DNA from: Nelumbo lutea
Lineage: Eukaryota > Streptophyta > Magnoliopsida > Proteales > Nelumbonaceae
Length of the DNA: 64,000 bases
NCBI GenBank assembly: GCA_022828595.1
Contig: JAKGHH010000003.1
Coordinates: forward strand, 14,446,934 to 14,510,933
Direction: 5' to 3'
Positions 44,521 through 57,849 of this stretch are shown here, piece after piece. Position 1 is the stretch's first letter; each line of letters begins with the position of its first letter. Made by a program: the position numbers and the translations under genes. The notes under the pieces are model-generated. The model had not been told where the DNA came from, did not search any database, and was given only the letters and a program-made list of their open reading frames with translations.

Positions 44521-46222
44521 TTAAGTATAATTCTAACCTTTAGCATTTTTATCCACATAAAGTGAGTAATCTGAACCTGTATACCCACAGTTGGAAGCCC
44601 TAATCAATGGCTTTATATATGCTAGTGTAAGAGTATGTACTATACATGTATGCAACTAAGGGTTAATTAACCATACATGATATGGTATTAGTTTTTATGA
44701 CATTCACCCAACTCAAAGCAATTATCCACTTTATATAATATAGATAATGTTGAAGGTGGGTTTCAACTTCAGGTTTTCTCCATTTTAGGAGGCAGCATTG
44801 TGGGTTTTAGATGGTATTTAAAACTAAAAGGACTTGGGTTCATTTTGTACGTCACATATATAAGCTTTAAGAAGTGATAAGCGCATTTAGATATTCTTTT
44901 TTGATGAAAACTTGGATAAAGCAATGGTAACTTGCGAGCCATTTTGAAATGTTAAAAGGAAGCAATTGTGCAAGTCATTTTCAACTCATGAAGACAAAAT
45001 AACCTAAACAGTGGAATCCTTTGTGATCTGTGATAATCAATTCTTTAGCCTAAAGAGGTTCTTCATTCAACGCACAAGGGGAAAGCTTTGAATCTAAAAA
45101 TATTTCAGTTATACTGGGGTGGTAATATGATGCGCGATTGATTATTATTATTTTTTTATTTAGTTGAAGGAGATCAACCTGAGGGTTTTCATAAGATATT
45201 GCTTTTCACCCGTTTAACAGACATAAATGCATACTTAATATAACACGACGACAGAATTTTTTAATGCCGACAGAACCAAGGGTTGCATACAACTCTTTAT
45301 TTACTAGCATTCCTCACCACCATCTAATCTTAGCCCCAAGAATATTGGATAATGGATTGTTTACATGAATCCTGTTTTATCAATCCATTTTGTCACTGCC
45401 ATAACTATGGGCGCTTGAATTTAACGATAGATACAGTTAAATAAGAAAATGACAATTAGATCCTCATCTGATAATCAGAAAAGTTCTAAACAACATTAAT
45501 CATGTGTTTCTATAAATATTTTGGTTGATGCCAATATTTGATGACCTTAGCTGTAGATAAAGCAAACTTTGGCTGTTTGACTTTAGAGCCTCATGTGCGT
45601 GACACGTTAGCATGGATGTGGGGGTAAAAAAGTAATTATGATGATGATTTTTTTTTTTAATGAAAAAGATAAATAAAGGACTGAATGGTGCAAAGTCCAA
45701 ACTGTTTTTTCATTTGGTCCATCCAAATGGGAGGAAGAAGATCAAACCCACAAATCACCCCGTAGATATGATCACTTGACCCATCTAAATAAAAAGCAGA
45801 TATGAAATTGCAAAACTACAAACTCTCCATGGTATGGTCAATAAATCTCATGTGTACCCTGCTCTGCCCCACCTCCGATTTTCCTGTAATGTGTACTATG
45901 TATATCAAAAAAGAAATTCATTCACCAAACAACCAGTATGGTAATTATTCTTTGAAAAAAGAAAAATAAAAAATAAAAGAAATTGTTAATAAACTAGTGG
46001 TAAGTACATTTATAATAAGATATGATATGATACACGGGTATAGTGGGTTAAGTAATTGTTATTTGGAATTCTGGCTTGTATTACGTATAGAAGGTGGATC
46101 CGGTCCACATGCAACCTCTCCTTTTTGTAGGGGGGGGATAAAAATCCGCTGTTTGAATAGCCCACCGGAAAGTTATATCATGGCCCCTGGTTTTCATTCC
46201 CAAAATAAATAATATTCCATCA
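44521..46222. other. Intergenic, nothing recognised (1.7 kb)
   Basis: AT-rich sequence between the miniature elements and the cysteine oxidase gene. No repeated structure or coding signal seen. Confidence 0.4.
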
Positions 46223-46250
46223 AAACCCTAACGTGTCTCCTTTTATACCC
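46223..46250 (+). promoter_or_regulatory. Candidate core promoter of the cysteine oxidase gene
   Basis: A telo-box-like AAACCCTAA (46223-46231) followed by a weak TATA-like TTTTATACC (46241-46249), about 300 bp before the start codon. The stretch after it is CT-rich, as often seen in plant 5' UTRs. Confidence 0.35.
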
Positions 46251-46543
46251 CCATTCGCCTTTGCTTTCTACAGGGAAATCCAGCCCCACCCCCTCTCTTT
46301 CCTCTCTCTCCCCCCCAACACCCCAACAGTAACCAAAATTATTAAACTAACCTAAAAATATCACACCATCTCTACTCTTTTCTCTCTGTACAACCACTAT
46401 TAGAGTCTCTCTTGGACAATTTTGGATTGTCCTCGCTCGTCGATACGTTATCCAGCATTTTATTGGGTATCATCGGATACCCATCTCGGATTTCCTGCGT
46501 TATTGTGGCTATCCTTCTGGCTCCCTGGGTTCTTTTGATTTAA

Positions 46544-49500
46544 ATGAGGATTGAAACGAACCTGAGAGATCGTAAAGAGCAGGAATTTCGGGAATTGCCT
46601 GAGGAGCGGAACAACAACAGCAGCAAACCCAAGAAGAACCGGAGGCGCAAGAAATCGATGCCAAACGTCGTTCAGGAGCTCTTCTGGACGTGCACGGAAG
46701 TGTTTGCCAGGGGTGGTGCTGGGACTGTTCCGTCTCGTAGGGATGTCGAACGACTGCGGTCGGTTCTCGGTACGTGCTTCCCTTTCTCTGCGTTCCGGGT
46801 CCGTCGTTGAACACTTTTACTGGTTCTGGCCTTCTGACTTCCTATTCGAATATTGCCTGCTTTCCTTTTTTACTCTTCCTGTTCGGTTATGTCTTAGAAT
46901 TAGGAATTCAATTATATTTAAGTTTTCTTGATTAACTTAACGAAAACCCATTGATGTTCCAATGACATTGTATGTATTCTTTCTCGGAATGGAAACTGTT
47001 GATATGCTGCCTTGAGAATTGGGTTTTCTTATTTGCTTGACTATGAATCACTGATTTTACATTCACGCCTTCTCTTAGCTGGATTTGGTAATCTCTTTTC
47101 TCTTGTTCCTCTCCTCTGATTAATGCTCGAAGGTAGGATTTTGATATGGCCACCCCATTTCTTAGGTTGCCTTGTTCTTGGGTTTCTAGTATCATTTTCA
47201 TTCATGCTGTCATGAGCTTCATTGGCAGTAAAAGGAAACAAGACTCAAGAAACAGAGGAACGCAAGAGGTCAGCTCACGTTTGCTCTTTGGGTGGGATAT
47301 GCTGATTGCTTCTCTACGGCCATTACTTTGGTCCCGAGTATCCAGTTTATTTTATTTTTATTTTTGGGAAGGGTGTGACTTAACCTTCGATATTTTCTTT
47401 TTAGTCTGAAACCCGCTTCTCACGCTTGTCAGCCCGAGACTTTACATTGCTGCTTATATTCTTTCTCTCTCATATTTTTCTAGCAAAAATTTTCTTTTTC
47501 TTTTTTTTTTTTTCAGCTTACGAATGCCCTATTAAATCAACGCACCAGTAAGCTGTTCATCTTTTGTATGGTTATAACTTTTTGTGGAACTTTTGTTGCT
47601 TGGCTGTTATTTGTTACATGGGTTTTCTTTTATTGGGTTGTGTTTGATTTGTTTCCTTTTGGGCCGGTTTAAGCGAACCTCCCTTTAGAGGCTATACAGA
47701 TGCTATATAATGTATTCTCATTATAATTTTCTTCATCTCTGCGAATATCCTTCTTGAGATTCCTTTCGTTTTCTTAACAAGGCATCTAAAAAGTGAAAAC
47801 GTTCTCTTGGCTGCTAATTGGCCATCATGTGCTGGTCTCCACGCTTTTCTATGCTAAACATGTATGCCTAAATAAGTTCATTAATTAAATCCTACATCTA
47901 AGTAATACATATATTAAGTAATTGTCTGCTCTCCATATCTTGAAGAAGTGGACTTCTAGAAATTTCCATCTTGCTTACATACTTTTCTGATTAGAGCTTG
48001 ATGCTTATGTGAATAACTTTTCATGTCTTTTTGTAGATCACATGCAACCGGCGGATGTTGGTCTGAGTCCAGATATGCCATACTTTAGGGCAAATGAGCC
48101 TGAAGGCATCCCTCCAATCACATACCTACACCTCTATGAATGCAGTAGATTTTCGGTATGTCAGATTTTCTGGGGCCTTGAAGATTGACTACTAGTTGCG
48201 TTGGAAGTTAATTAGTGTTAATTGCTTCTCTGAAGTCTATTACTTGGGTGCTTGCAGATTGGGATATTCTGCTTGCCTCCGTCTGCTATCATTCCACTAC
48301 ATAATCATCCGGGAATGACTGTTTTCAGCAAGCTACTCTTTGGATCCATGCACATCAAATCGTTTGACTGGGCAACCGACTTGCCCCATGCCACAAACCA
48401 GAATCTCAACTCACACAGTAAGTTCTCAAGTTCACCTTGGATTTTTTTTTTTTTTAATTTTGATTGGTTACCTTGAGACTGTTCATAATTTCATATGCTC
48501 TCTGCTAATGGGCCGTTTGCTATCTTTCTATTGCTTATGTTTTTTAACTGCCTTTTTCTCTTTATTTTGAAACTTAAATGAAAATCCTATGCTTACCTTT
48601 GATAGTTGACTGATATGAGTGCAAACTTTCATATTGGTGGCTGTGGATGGGGGAATTTTTTTAAAGCTCCAAGTTGTGAAAAGTTCTTGTTATCCATTTT
48701 TTTTGGTTTGTTTTTCTTTTTTAGAATTCACATTTAGAGGGAACCACGGGGATTGAATTATGATATGTATTATCTTGTAGTGATTCTATAGGTGCAGGAT
48801 ACCCCAACTATTCTTGCCTTCATGAGGAACAGAGGAGTAAAGGTAAAAGAAACTGGCTTGCTTTAAAAATGAGGATGATATACATTCAAGCAGTAAACTG
48901 GTTATGAAGAGAGAACTATTTAGACATTTTTACCCACTTGTGACAATTAGTCAATTACTACAGTTGTGTTGCCTGATTAAATGTTAGTATACAAAGATAC
49001 TGCTGAGATGTGCACGGATGTGTCTAAAGTAGCTAGTACGTCCTGCAGCCCACTTGGCCTACCATGAGGGTTTCTTGGCCCCAAAAGGTACTTTTGGTTT
49101 GGAAGCAATTGCAGGATATTGACTGCAAGGGGCACTTTGAAATAAGATGTGCATGGAGCACGGATAAAATCTCTGCCATTGAATTGGACAGAAGACTTAT
49201 TATTGTATTGGGGGAAGAAACAAATTGAAATGAAAGAAGTTCCCAGTTATTTATTTTGAAAGTGGGGGGAGAGGGTGGTCACTGGTCAATTGTTACTACT
49301 TTGTGCTGCACTCCTGTTGCATGTGGAAATCTGGACTAGCTGTTTGTGTCTTTAGTCAATGATAAACTTGGTTGGGTTAACTTTACTGTTCAACATAGTC
49401 TCGTGGACCTTCCACTATCTCTGATGCCTAAATAATAATGCATCAAATGGTTTTGGTCTATCCAGTTGTCTCCAATATCATATGTTTCTGTTTGAGATGG

Positions 49501-50431
49501 ATGTTTTGACTTGCAGGGTTGGTTCTTTTTTTTTTTTTTTTGCTTTCAGTGCCTATTGGTTTTTTTCGTTAGGTTAGAGGCAATTATGTGTTTGTTCTGG
49601 TAGCGTTTAACACAGGTTCCAAGTCTGTTGGTTGTAATTTCCTTCTCGTTTACCTTTCATCTCCCTCAAATTTGGTGGTTGCTTGGATCTTTGTATCTTT
49701 CTTCTCCTCCTAATCCTTTGAAAAGCCTCTACTGACCCCTTGCCTTTGTTAATGGTTGCAGTTCAGTCCCATGGGATTCGGTTGGCAAAGATCAAGACTG
49801 ATTCGGACTTCACTGCCCCATGCAACACCTCCATACTCTATCCTGCTGATGGAGGAAACATGCACTGTTTCACAGCATTAACATCCTGTGCTGTACTAGA
49901 CGTGCTGGGTCCACCGTATTCCGACTCTGAAGGCCGACCTTGCACATATTACAACGACTTTCCGTACGCCAGCTTTTCAGGTATCTTGTTGCTTGATTTT
50001 TGGAGCTGCTCTGTTTGTGATCCAACAATGTTATTTAATACGAAGGAAAAAAGAAATCTTGGATCTAGGGAGGTTTTCTGTTTGATTCAAGGATAAAAAT
50101 GGTAAGGTAGAGACGGATTTTGGGAAGAACTGAATGACTGAACCCAGAACTGATCTCATTTAATAAATAACCTAAATAAAATTGAGGACGTATCGTGTAT
50201 TGATTGAGTACCTTTATGCATCACATCCATAAGACAAGTAGAGCAATCTCAGAGGATTTCCGTAACGTTTTCCTATAGCTTAACAGGGGTATTATGTGAT
50301 TTTCAGGTGACGAAAGATTGGTGCCTGAGGAGGAGAGGGAGGGATACGCATGGCTTGAAGAGATAGAGAACCCAGAGAACCTTTTGGTTGTGGGAGCAAT
50401 GTATAGAGGCCCAAGAATTGTGGAGAATTGA
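46544..50431 (+). CDS. PCO: Plant cysteine oxidase (PCO1/2-type thiol dioxygenase)
   Basis: Five exons: 46544-46769, 48037-48155, 48258-48417, 49762-49980, 50307-50431; all borders GT/AG and phases agree, giving 282 residues. The enzyme uses O2 to oxidise N-terminal cysteine of proteins such as ERF-VII factors, feeding them to the Arg/Cys N-degron pathway: plant oxygen sensing in cytosol and nucleus. Residues 1-40 form a basic extension ([11 protein letters not shown]) typical of the PCO1/2 group. The cupin core has [20 protein letters not shown], giving iron ligands H130 and H132, and [10 protein letters not shown] with the third ligand H203. Other conserved parts are [23 protein letters not shown] and, near the end, [17 protein letters not shown]. 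The start chosen is the only in-frame ATG giving the basic extension. The first intron is 1.27 kb. No breaks are visible, so it is probably functional. Confidence 0.92.
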
Positions 50432-51159
50432 TTATACAACATCTTTTTTTCTTAATCTTTATAATTTGCTCTTAGAAGTTGCCAATCGTTGGTGCAAGTA
50501 TTTTCTCGGATTCCCCGGGAAGTAAGGGCTCTGTTTAGAAGCGAAGAAGCGTGGGGGTTCTCTTTCTCTCTTCTCTATCTGTAGCTTATGTACATAAACA
50601 AAATGAGGGAAAAAAAAGGGTGCAATTTGATCTTTCTTGTCATTAATATGATCTGTTTTGTTATCGTGTTTTTTTTTTTTTTTTTTTATTAATGGGCCTT
50701 CAAATGAATTTGATTTTGGAAACCTCTTATACGACTACGAGGAATTCTAGATGGAAAGCGCATGATAAGGAGGCGAAGCCGAAGCGCAGGTGTGGAAGGT
50801 CTTAAGATGTGTTTGGCTTTGACAGAAAATAAGAAAAGTAGAAAGTTGAGCCAAAGAGAATTGTAAAAGATGCGTTTGGAATCAGATGATGTTTTATAAT
50901 GAACCAGAAAGTCACCCTTGCTCTTTTGAAAATAGTGATGGGTGGGAGTGTAAAATTTTACAGGTGATGAAGTTTTACATCTATTATCCATATAAAATTA
51001 CACTCCATTCAAATGAATGCAAAACTGAATCAGAGTATAATTTTACGTTGACAATAACTACACTCTATCGGTTTTTGATAATGCAGCCTAAGAAATTATG
51101 TGGGACCTTTGAAATATTTTGTCAATTGGCACTTTGACCGTAGTGGTTGGTATACCTAT
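50432..51159. other. 3' flank of the cysteine oxidase gene
   Basis: 3' UTR and spacer before the second LTR element, with a T run at about 50670-50687. No further gene seen. Confidence 0.4.
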
Positions 51160-51844
51160 TGATGAAGGGTGATTTGGCATAATCTAGCTAAAAAGGGACA
51201 GTAGGCACAATCTAATCGAAGGATGACAACTCACCCAGGCAAGCCTAGTTCGCAACATTCGAAATAGCCTTTGGCCCAAAATCCACCTCGGTGTAGAGGC
51301 ACTTCGACACCCAATCCAGTTTGGGACTAAAGAATCGAAGTTCTAGCTTGGAGCTAATGAGTCGAAATGTCACATAACCGACTCTAAAGGCCTCCCCAAT
51401 AGATCCCGAATCTCTTGAGGTCACGATGAGCCAACAAATCCCGAATTTATCGAGATCATGATAAGAACTCATCCCAGTTCTACCTGAATCGGAGGTAGAC
51501 GATAAACCTTATCAACGTACTACTCTCCTTAAAAATGGAACCAATCTTATCTCCACAGCTCAGAGATCCCAAAGCTCCTTTGTAAGGCCCACAATTACTC
51601 TAGTAAATAAATAATTGAAATCTCAAGGCAAAGGTACGCATGATTATTTTACTCACTAGCACTTAGCCTCTCAAGCATTCAACTTGCATTCACAACATAA
51701 GTATTGACTTAAGTATCGGAGTGACCTCGCCGGATTAGCTATCCCGAGTTCTCCGATCAACTGTTTTGCGGATTGATCCAGCTTATCACCCATTTGGAGT
51801 TCGGATCGCCCTCCAACTAGGAGTAGCCAAATCGCGCACCATCA
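51160..51844 (+). repeat. 5' LTR of the second Tat-type element
   Basis: 685 bp from TGATGAAGGGTG to GCGCACCATCA. The termini match those of the other two LTR elements; the body does not contain the 40-bp minisatellite. Confidence 0.75.
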
Positions 51845-51866
51845 ATTGGCACCGTCTATGGGAAAC
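51845..51866 (+). promoter_or_regulatory. Primer-binding site of the second Tat-type element
   Basis: ATTGGCACCGTCTATGGGAA directly after the LTR. The TGGCRCCGTCT core is common in plant Ty3/gypsy elements. Confidence 0.65.
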
Positions 51867-51919
51867 CATCGAAATGTCATCCCTATCTCTTTACAGTTTC
51901 AAACTTAGTCTCAACCTCA

Positions 51920-54100
51920 ATGGCATCCTCCAGCCACACTGAAAAAAGTGTTGAGATGAACGTCACCGGGGAGCAAGCGTAACAATCAACCTTCCCTCAA
52001 GCTTCTACGATGTGCATTGGCCAGTTCACTATTCCGCTCACAGCGTCCGGAGTCCCATCATTGCCCGCACCACTAAGCACCACGCAAGTGAGCATCCCAC
52101 TTCCCCCAGCGGTAGGCACAACTTTCTTTGAGTCATCCGTGGTTCCCCCTGGAATCGAGCATTCCCAGTTTCATGACCTCATTCAGTGTGTCCAAGCTAT
52201 TCAGATTTAGATGCAGCAGGTCCAATAGTTCCAACAGTACCAACAGTATCAACACTAGTTCCCACCACTACAGCTAAACCAACAGCTGATTCCACCTCGG
52301 CACCCAAGGCCCCATTAGGGTCAAAACCCGAATCAGCCTGGAACTAACCAGAACATCAGCTGATCTCCCCATCAGGGCGAAGAGACCTCACAAGTACCGA
52401 TTCCTCTTAGGAGTCGGGTTTTGCCTTGTGGGAGGAGAGACGGTCAGCACACTTCTCCAGTCTCGCAAGGAAATCTCGAAAATAGGTTTGGGAATAGTCA
52501 GCCCAATCTGCCTCGGTACTCACAACAAGAAAATGACGGCTCATGAGCAGATAACCAGTTTGGGGTTCGAGGTGCGAACTCGAGACAAGGCCTCTCCGTC
52601 CCTCATGATAGCCAGTTCAAGCCCCACAACTTACAGAATCCCACAAGGAGCCAGGATCTACCTCGCGACAAGGCCGAAATACTAGACTGGACTGAAGTCA
52701 GCAGCACCAACGCCGAGCTGGTGAAGAAGCAGCAGCGGTGACGTCGCAAAACACGCCACCCCTCAGTTAGGAATAGCCCGCTAGTGAAGCCAAGTCAGCA
52801 AGAAGAGCAAAAAGGAAAGGAAGAAGTGAGCTCGGTGGCTACAAAGATTGCACCTTCACTACTTTGCCGGTCATCCCCTTTGTCTCCCGAGCTCTTGGCA
52901 ACTCCAATGCCAAAGGATTTTAAGATATCCCCATTAGACAAGTATGACAGGTCTTTCAACCCCAATGACCATGTGGACTCTTTCCAGTCTCAGATGCACC
53001 TAGTTGGGGCTGATGAGTCCTGCATGTGTGTGGCCTTCTCTACTACGTTTAAGGGGGTAGTCCAAACTTGGTACCAAAATCTCATGTCGGGCTCTATCAA
53101 AAGCTAGTCCTAGTTCGCCGACTTGTTTACTGTGCACTTTATTACTAGCAAGAAGTGTCCAAAGTATTAGGAAAGCCTCCTAAACGTGGTTCAGAGGGAA
53201 GGAGAATCGATCAGAAGATATATCAAGCGCTTCAATGACACTTGTTTGTAGATACCGGACCTCAACCCGGCGATACGACTCACTGCAGCAAAGAAAGGAA
53301 TCACCCACAATGAGTTTAAGTGGCATGTGGTAGCTAACAAACCAAAGGGCATCACCGAATTTCTTAAGTTAGCGGATCAGTTCATCGGTACTGAGAGGAG
53401 ATCAATCAAAAGATTGACAACCCACTACTGGAAAAGAGGAAGAGAGAGAATGAAGGAAGGAGCAATGGTGGACAGAAAAGGAAGAAAAGCAAGTTCCCAA
53501 GCAGGGGAAGAAACAACTCAAGAAGCCGGTCTCCCTTGTGAACTGGCAAATTAGGTCGGTGCTCCAGGACCCCACCTATGGAAAGAACGAGCTACACGCC
53601 TTTGAACGCTAAGAGAGGAGAGATCCTAATGGCCATTAAGGACTCCTCCTTCATCAAATGGCCTCCGAGGCTAAAGGGAGACCTAGCAACAAGAAACCCA
53701 AATGTTTACTGCCATTTTCACCGAGATTATGTACACAACAAAGAGAATTGCAGGAATCTTCGCGACAAGATTGAGGAACTTATTCAACGCGGATACCTGA
53801 AGAACTTCATCTTGCAAGAAGAGAGGGGACAAATAGATCAACAGGCAGATCGACAGGGGGACTAGAAGAGGAATGGCCCCGAGGTCCGCAGGCGGAATGA
53901 ACAACCACCGCGACAGTTTCCAGAGGAAAGACCGGTCCACGAGGTAATTAACATGATCACCGGCGGGTCCATCATCGCTGGATGTACATCAGCAGCCGGG
54001 ACGACCTCGGTCTGTGAGTTAGAGAACGAAGAGAAGAACTTGCAAAAGTGACCTCAGCTCGAAGAACCGATATACTTCACTGAGGATGATGCACGTGGAA
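51920..54100 (+). pseudogene. gag of the second Tat-type element, broken
   Basis: ATG at 51920 (MASSSHTEKS) with a TAA 20 codons later (51980-51982). The same frame continues with MCIGQFTIPLTASGVPS, parallel to the first element. A Gln-rich region near 52200-52300 has stops. The gag core is at 52784-53104 (ISPLDKYDRSFNPNDHVDSF, ESCMCVAFSTTFKGVVQTWY). The zinc knuckle near 53717 reads YCHFHRDYVHNKENC, where the His that usually follows Asp-His is changed in context (HRDYVHN). No complete Gag could be made. Confidence 0.82.
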
Positions 54101-54114
54101 TCCAGTACCCTCAC

Positions 54115-57100
54115 GACGACGCCCAAGTGGTGAAGCTACGAATTAATGACTTCGAGGTAAAATGCATCTTGATAGACTCAGGCAGCTCAACAAATATACT
54201 CAAGGAGACATTCGACAAATTATAGTTACAGCAGAGCGACCTGAGACCGACAGATACTCCTTTGGTAGGGTTCAACGGCAAGGAGGTTAGACCTCTTGGT
54301 CGAATCACAGTACTCGTGGAAGCCGGCACGTGGCCAAACATCTTGCGATTTGAGCACTTGTTCTTGGTAGTTGCGACTCCCCCCCTACAACGCCATAGTA
54401 GGTCGGCCCATCATGCATGTTCTACGTGTGATATTATCCACTTACTATTTGGCGGTGAAGTTCCCAACTGATTACGGAGTGGGAGTCGTGTGGGGTGACC
54501 AAGTTGAATCACGTAAGTGCTATGTGGATGCTCTAAAAGGAAAAGCAAAGCTAGTAGAGGATGTCGAGCTCGAGCTACCAGCGGAGTATACCGACGAGCG
54601 AGCTGCCCCGAAAGAGGAGACAGTCCACATACCGGTCTCTGTTGACAAACCAGCCAAGACTCTTCGGATCGGTGCCTCGATCAACGAACCTCTTTTCTCC
54701 CAGATGGTAAGTTTCTTACTTGAAAACTTAGATATTTTTGCTTGGTCTGCGAAAGAAATCCCAGAATTGAATATTGACGCTTTAGTCAGGCCAGTAAGGC
54801 AGAAGAAGCGCAACCTCGCCCCAGAATGTTGGAAGGTAGTCGATGAAGAGGTTGGGAAGCTCCTCGTGGCAAACTTCATCAGGGAAGTCCATTACCCGAG
54901 CTGGGTGGCTAACCCTGTTCTAGTGAAAAAAGCCAATGGCAAGTGGCGCATGTGCGTCGATTACACCAACTTGAACAGTGCCTGCCTAAAGGATTACTTC
55001 CCGCTACCCAAGATCGACCGCCTAGTGGACGCAATCTCATAGCATGAATTGCTGAGCTTCCTAGACGCCTATTCCGATTACATCCAGATTAGGATGGATC
55101 TTGCTGATGAAGAGAAGACCACCTTCATAACTAAGCTCGGGTTATACTGTTACAAGGTCATGCCCTTTGGATTAAAAAATGCTGGGGCAATCTTCCAACG
55201 CATTGCAATTAAGATTTTTGAGCCGCTAATTGGTAATAAAGTAGAATGTTATGTTGATGACATGGTCGTGAAGACCCAATTTTTAGATTCTTTGTTGAAT
55301 GATTTAAAGAATGTTTTTCAAATTTTGCGAAGATATAACATGAAATTAAATCCAAATAAGTGTGTCTTCGGAGTCAATTCGGGTAAATTTCTAGGCTATA
55401 TAGACAATTGATGTGGCATCGAGGCCAACCCGGATAAAATAAAAGCCATTCTAGATATGAGACCACCCCAGAAAGTAAAAGAGGTTCAGAGGCTGACTGG
55501 TCGGATAGCCCCTCTGAGCCACTTCATGTCCAAGTCGGCAGACCGGTGCCTACCCTTTTTTAAAGCCATAAAAAAGAGTAAGGACTTCGAATGGACGGAA
55601 TAATGCTAGCTCGCCTTTCATGAGCTGAAAAGATACTTAGCTGCCACCCCAGTTTTAACTCGACCCAAAGAAGGGGATGTGTTAAAGCTATACCTCTTTG
55701 CTGCGAGGGACGAAGTGGCTAGATCGGTATTGATAAAAGAAGTAGATTGGGTCTAATGACCCATCTACTTTATTAGCAAAATTTTGCAAGATGCAGAAAC
55801 CATGTATTCGGAGATCGATAAATTAGCATACACACTAATCATAGAAGCTTGAACCTTCGCCCGTACTTCCAGGCCCACACTATCGTCGTTCTCACCAACA
55901 AATCCCTGAGGCAAATTTTGCTCAAACCCGAGGTGTATGGGAGATTAACGAAGTGGTCCATCGAATTGAGCAAATACGATATCTGGTATAACCCTCGGCT
56001 AGCAGTCAAAGCTCAAGTATTGGCTGATTTTGTAGTAGAATGCACGTTCAACACAACGGCCCCCATGTTGACCGAGCTCGATCATATGACGATAGCTTCA
56101 ACTAGTACGACGCTTGTCCCGGTCAAAGTGGAACCGACCTGGGACGAGGAGCCCTAGATCCTCCACGTTGACAGCTCGTCCAACCAGCAGGGAAGTGGTC
56201 CGGGACTGATACAGTATGGCCCAAGCGAGGTGAAGATGGAATATGCTCTCCGGTTTAGATTTGATGTATCAAACAACGAGGAAGAATATGAAGCATTAGT
56301 CGTCGGGTTAACCTTAGGAAGGGAAATGAAAGCAAAGTACCTCATTGTATGCAGTGACTCACAACTAGTGGTTAACCAAGTCACTAGTGAGTACGAAGCC
56401 CATGACCCCACTATAGCAGCTTATTTGGCCAAAATCAGAGAGATGCTGCATAGATTTGTCTCCTACTTCATCAGACAAATTCCAAGGTACAAGAACACTG
56501 AGACTGATGCTTTGTCGCGACAAGCTAGCACGAGCAGCAACGCCATGCGAACTGTGTACATAGAAGGCCTACCTCGGCCCAGCATTTTTAGGGGGGGGGG
56601 CAGAAGAGGTTGCTCTTGTATCACAAGCGGAACCGAACTAGATCGACCCACTCGTGAGTTATCTACTCCATGGAACCCTACCTGCAGAACGCAACGCGAC
56701 CCGAAGGGTAGAGCACCAGTCAGCTAAATACATCCTCATAGATGGACAGCTATACAGAAGGTCTTTTATGCTCCCTTACTTGCACTGCATGCGGCCCTCA
56801 GAAGCTGAGCATGTACTTCGCGACACCCATGAAGGCTTGTGCGGCAAACGATGACAAGCTCCACACCAACCTAGACCTGATAGAGGAGGTACGAGACATG
56901 GCTTACATCCAGACTGCAACTTACCAACAAAAAGTAGCTCGGTACTATAATGCCCGGGTCAGAAAACAACACTTCCGCGTCGGTGACCTGGTTCTTCGAA
57001 AGGTTATGGTACATGAGCCCGCGTTGGCAAGATCGGACCAAATTGGGAAGGTGCATACTGAGTAAAGCAGGTATTTGGGGAAGGCACATATGAGCTCGAG

Positions 57101-57166
57101 ACTTTAGAAGGGAAGCAAGTACCACGAGCATGGAATACCGACAACTTAAGAAGGTACTACTCATGA
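54115..57166 (+). pseudogene. pol of the second Tat-type element; integrase core deleted
   Basis: Protease keeps an intact LIDSGSSTNIL (about 54165-54200). RT (54840-55411): WRMCVDYTNLNSACLKDYFP, a stop after VDAIS (55040-55042), FLDAYSDYIQIRMD, MPFGLKNAGAIFQ and YVDDMVV; a stop follows at 55409-55411. Ty3-type RNase H ends near KAQVLADFVVECT (about 56040). The archaeal-type RNase H has HVDSSSNQQ, NNEEEYEAL, CSDSQLVV and ETDALSRQAS. Integrase zinc-binding DTHEGLCGKR (about 56840) is followed directly by the C-terminal part (DKLHTNLDLIEEVRD, HFRVGDLVLRKVMV); the catalytic core is absent. The end reads VPRAWNTDNLRRYYS and stops at 57164-57166. Confidence 0.88.
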
Positions 57167-57247
57167 ACTGTTAAGAGGACTATGAGTCACTCCCAAAAGT
57201 CTAAGGGCTATGGCACCGAATTGACAAAAGACCTCGGCACTAGACGA

Positions 57248-57374
57248 GTCCTAGTCACCTCTTTGGCATAGGCAGACAAGTCCTAGTCGCCTCTTTGGCA
57301 TAGGCAAACAAATCCTAGTCGCCTCTTCGGCATAGATAAACAAGTCTTAGTCGCCTATGAGGCATAGACAACTC
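57248..57374. repeat. 32-bp minisatellite downstream of pol, 4 copies
   Basis: Units start at 57248, 57280, 57312 and 57344 with core CCTAGTCGCCTCTTTGGCAT and a purine-rich AGGCAAACAA tail. It lies in the untranslated stretch between pol and the antisense gene remnant. Confidence 0.88.
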
Positions 57375-57849
57375 GGGTGCAAACCCTACGGTGTCTAATT
57401 CACCTCGGCGTACAACAATGTAAGGTTAATCCCACATGGAGTCAAGCTCGTTAGCTCGACACTTAGGGATAACCAACACTTAGACAAATAAGTGACCCAG
57501 GCATAGACAGATTGGGTATGTACCATGTAGTGTCTGATCGCCCTAGCATGCAATGGCAATTATATCATTCCTACTAATGTCGAGCTTACCAGCTTGGCAG
57601 CAACCTATACTTAGGAAAAGTTCACTCCTATTTGGTTTAGTTTGCAAGTTCAGGAGTAAACTACACTTAGAAAAAATTTTGCACACAAAGATTGCAAAAC
57701 ACTTATATTTCATTGATGTAGAACTTCAAGTACAAAAAAAAAAAACTACTATAACCGAGCTCAGAGGCCCGGGATGTACATTGTATGTAAGGGGGTCCAA
57801 GAAAGAGGCACGACTAAACATCCGATCTGCCAGAATCCCCTCCAGCAAG

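Noticed and set aside
48797..48841. A 45-base stretch with AG before and GT after it in intron 3 of the cysteine oxidase gene, looking like an extra exon
   Set aside because: The peptide is not conserved in the PCO family, while the neighbouring exons join in phase without it into a normal-length family protein. At most a cryptic exon.
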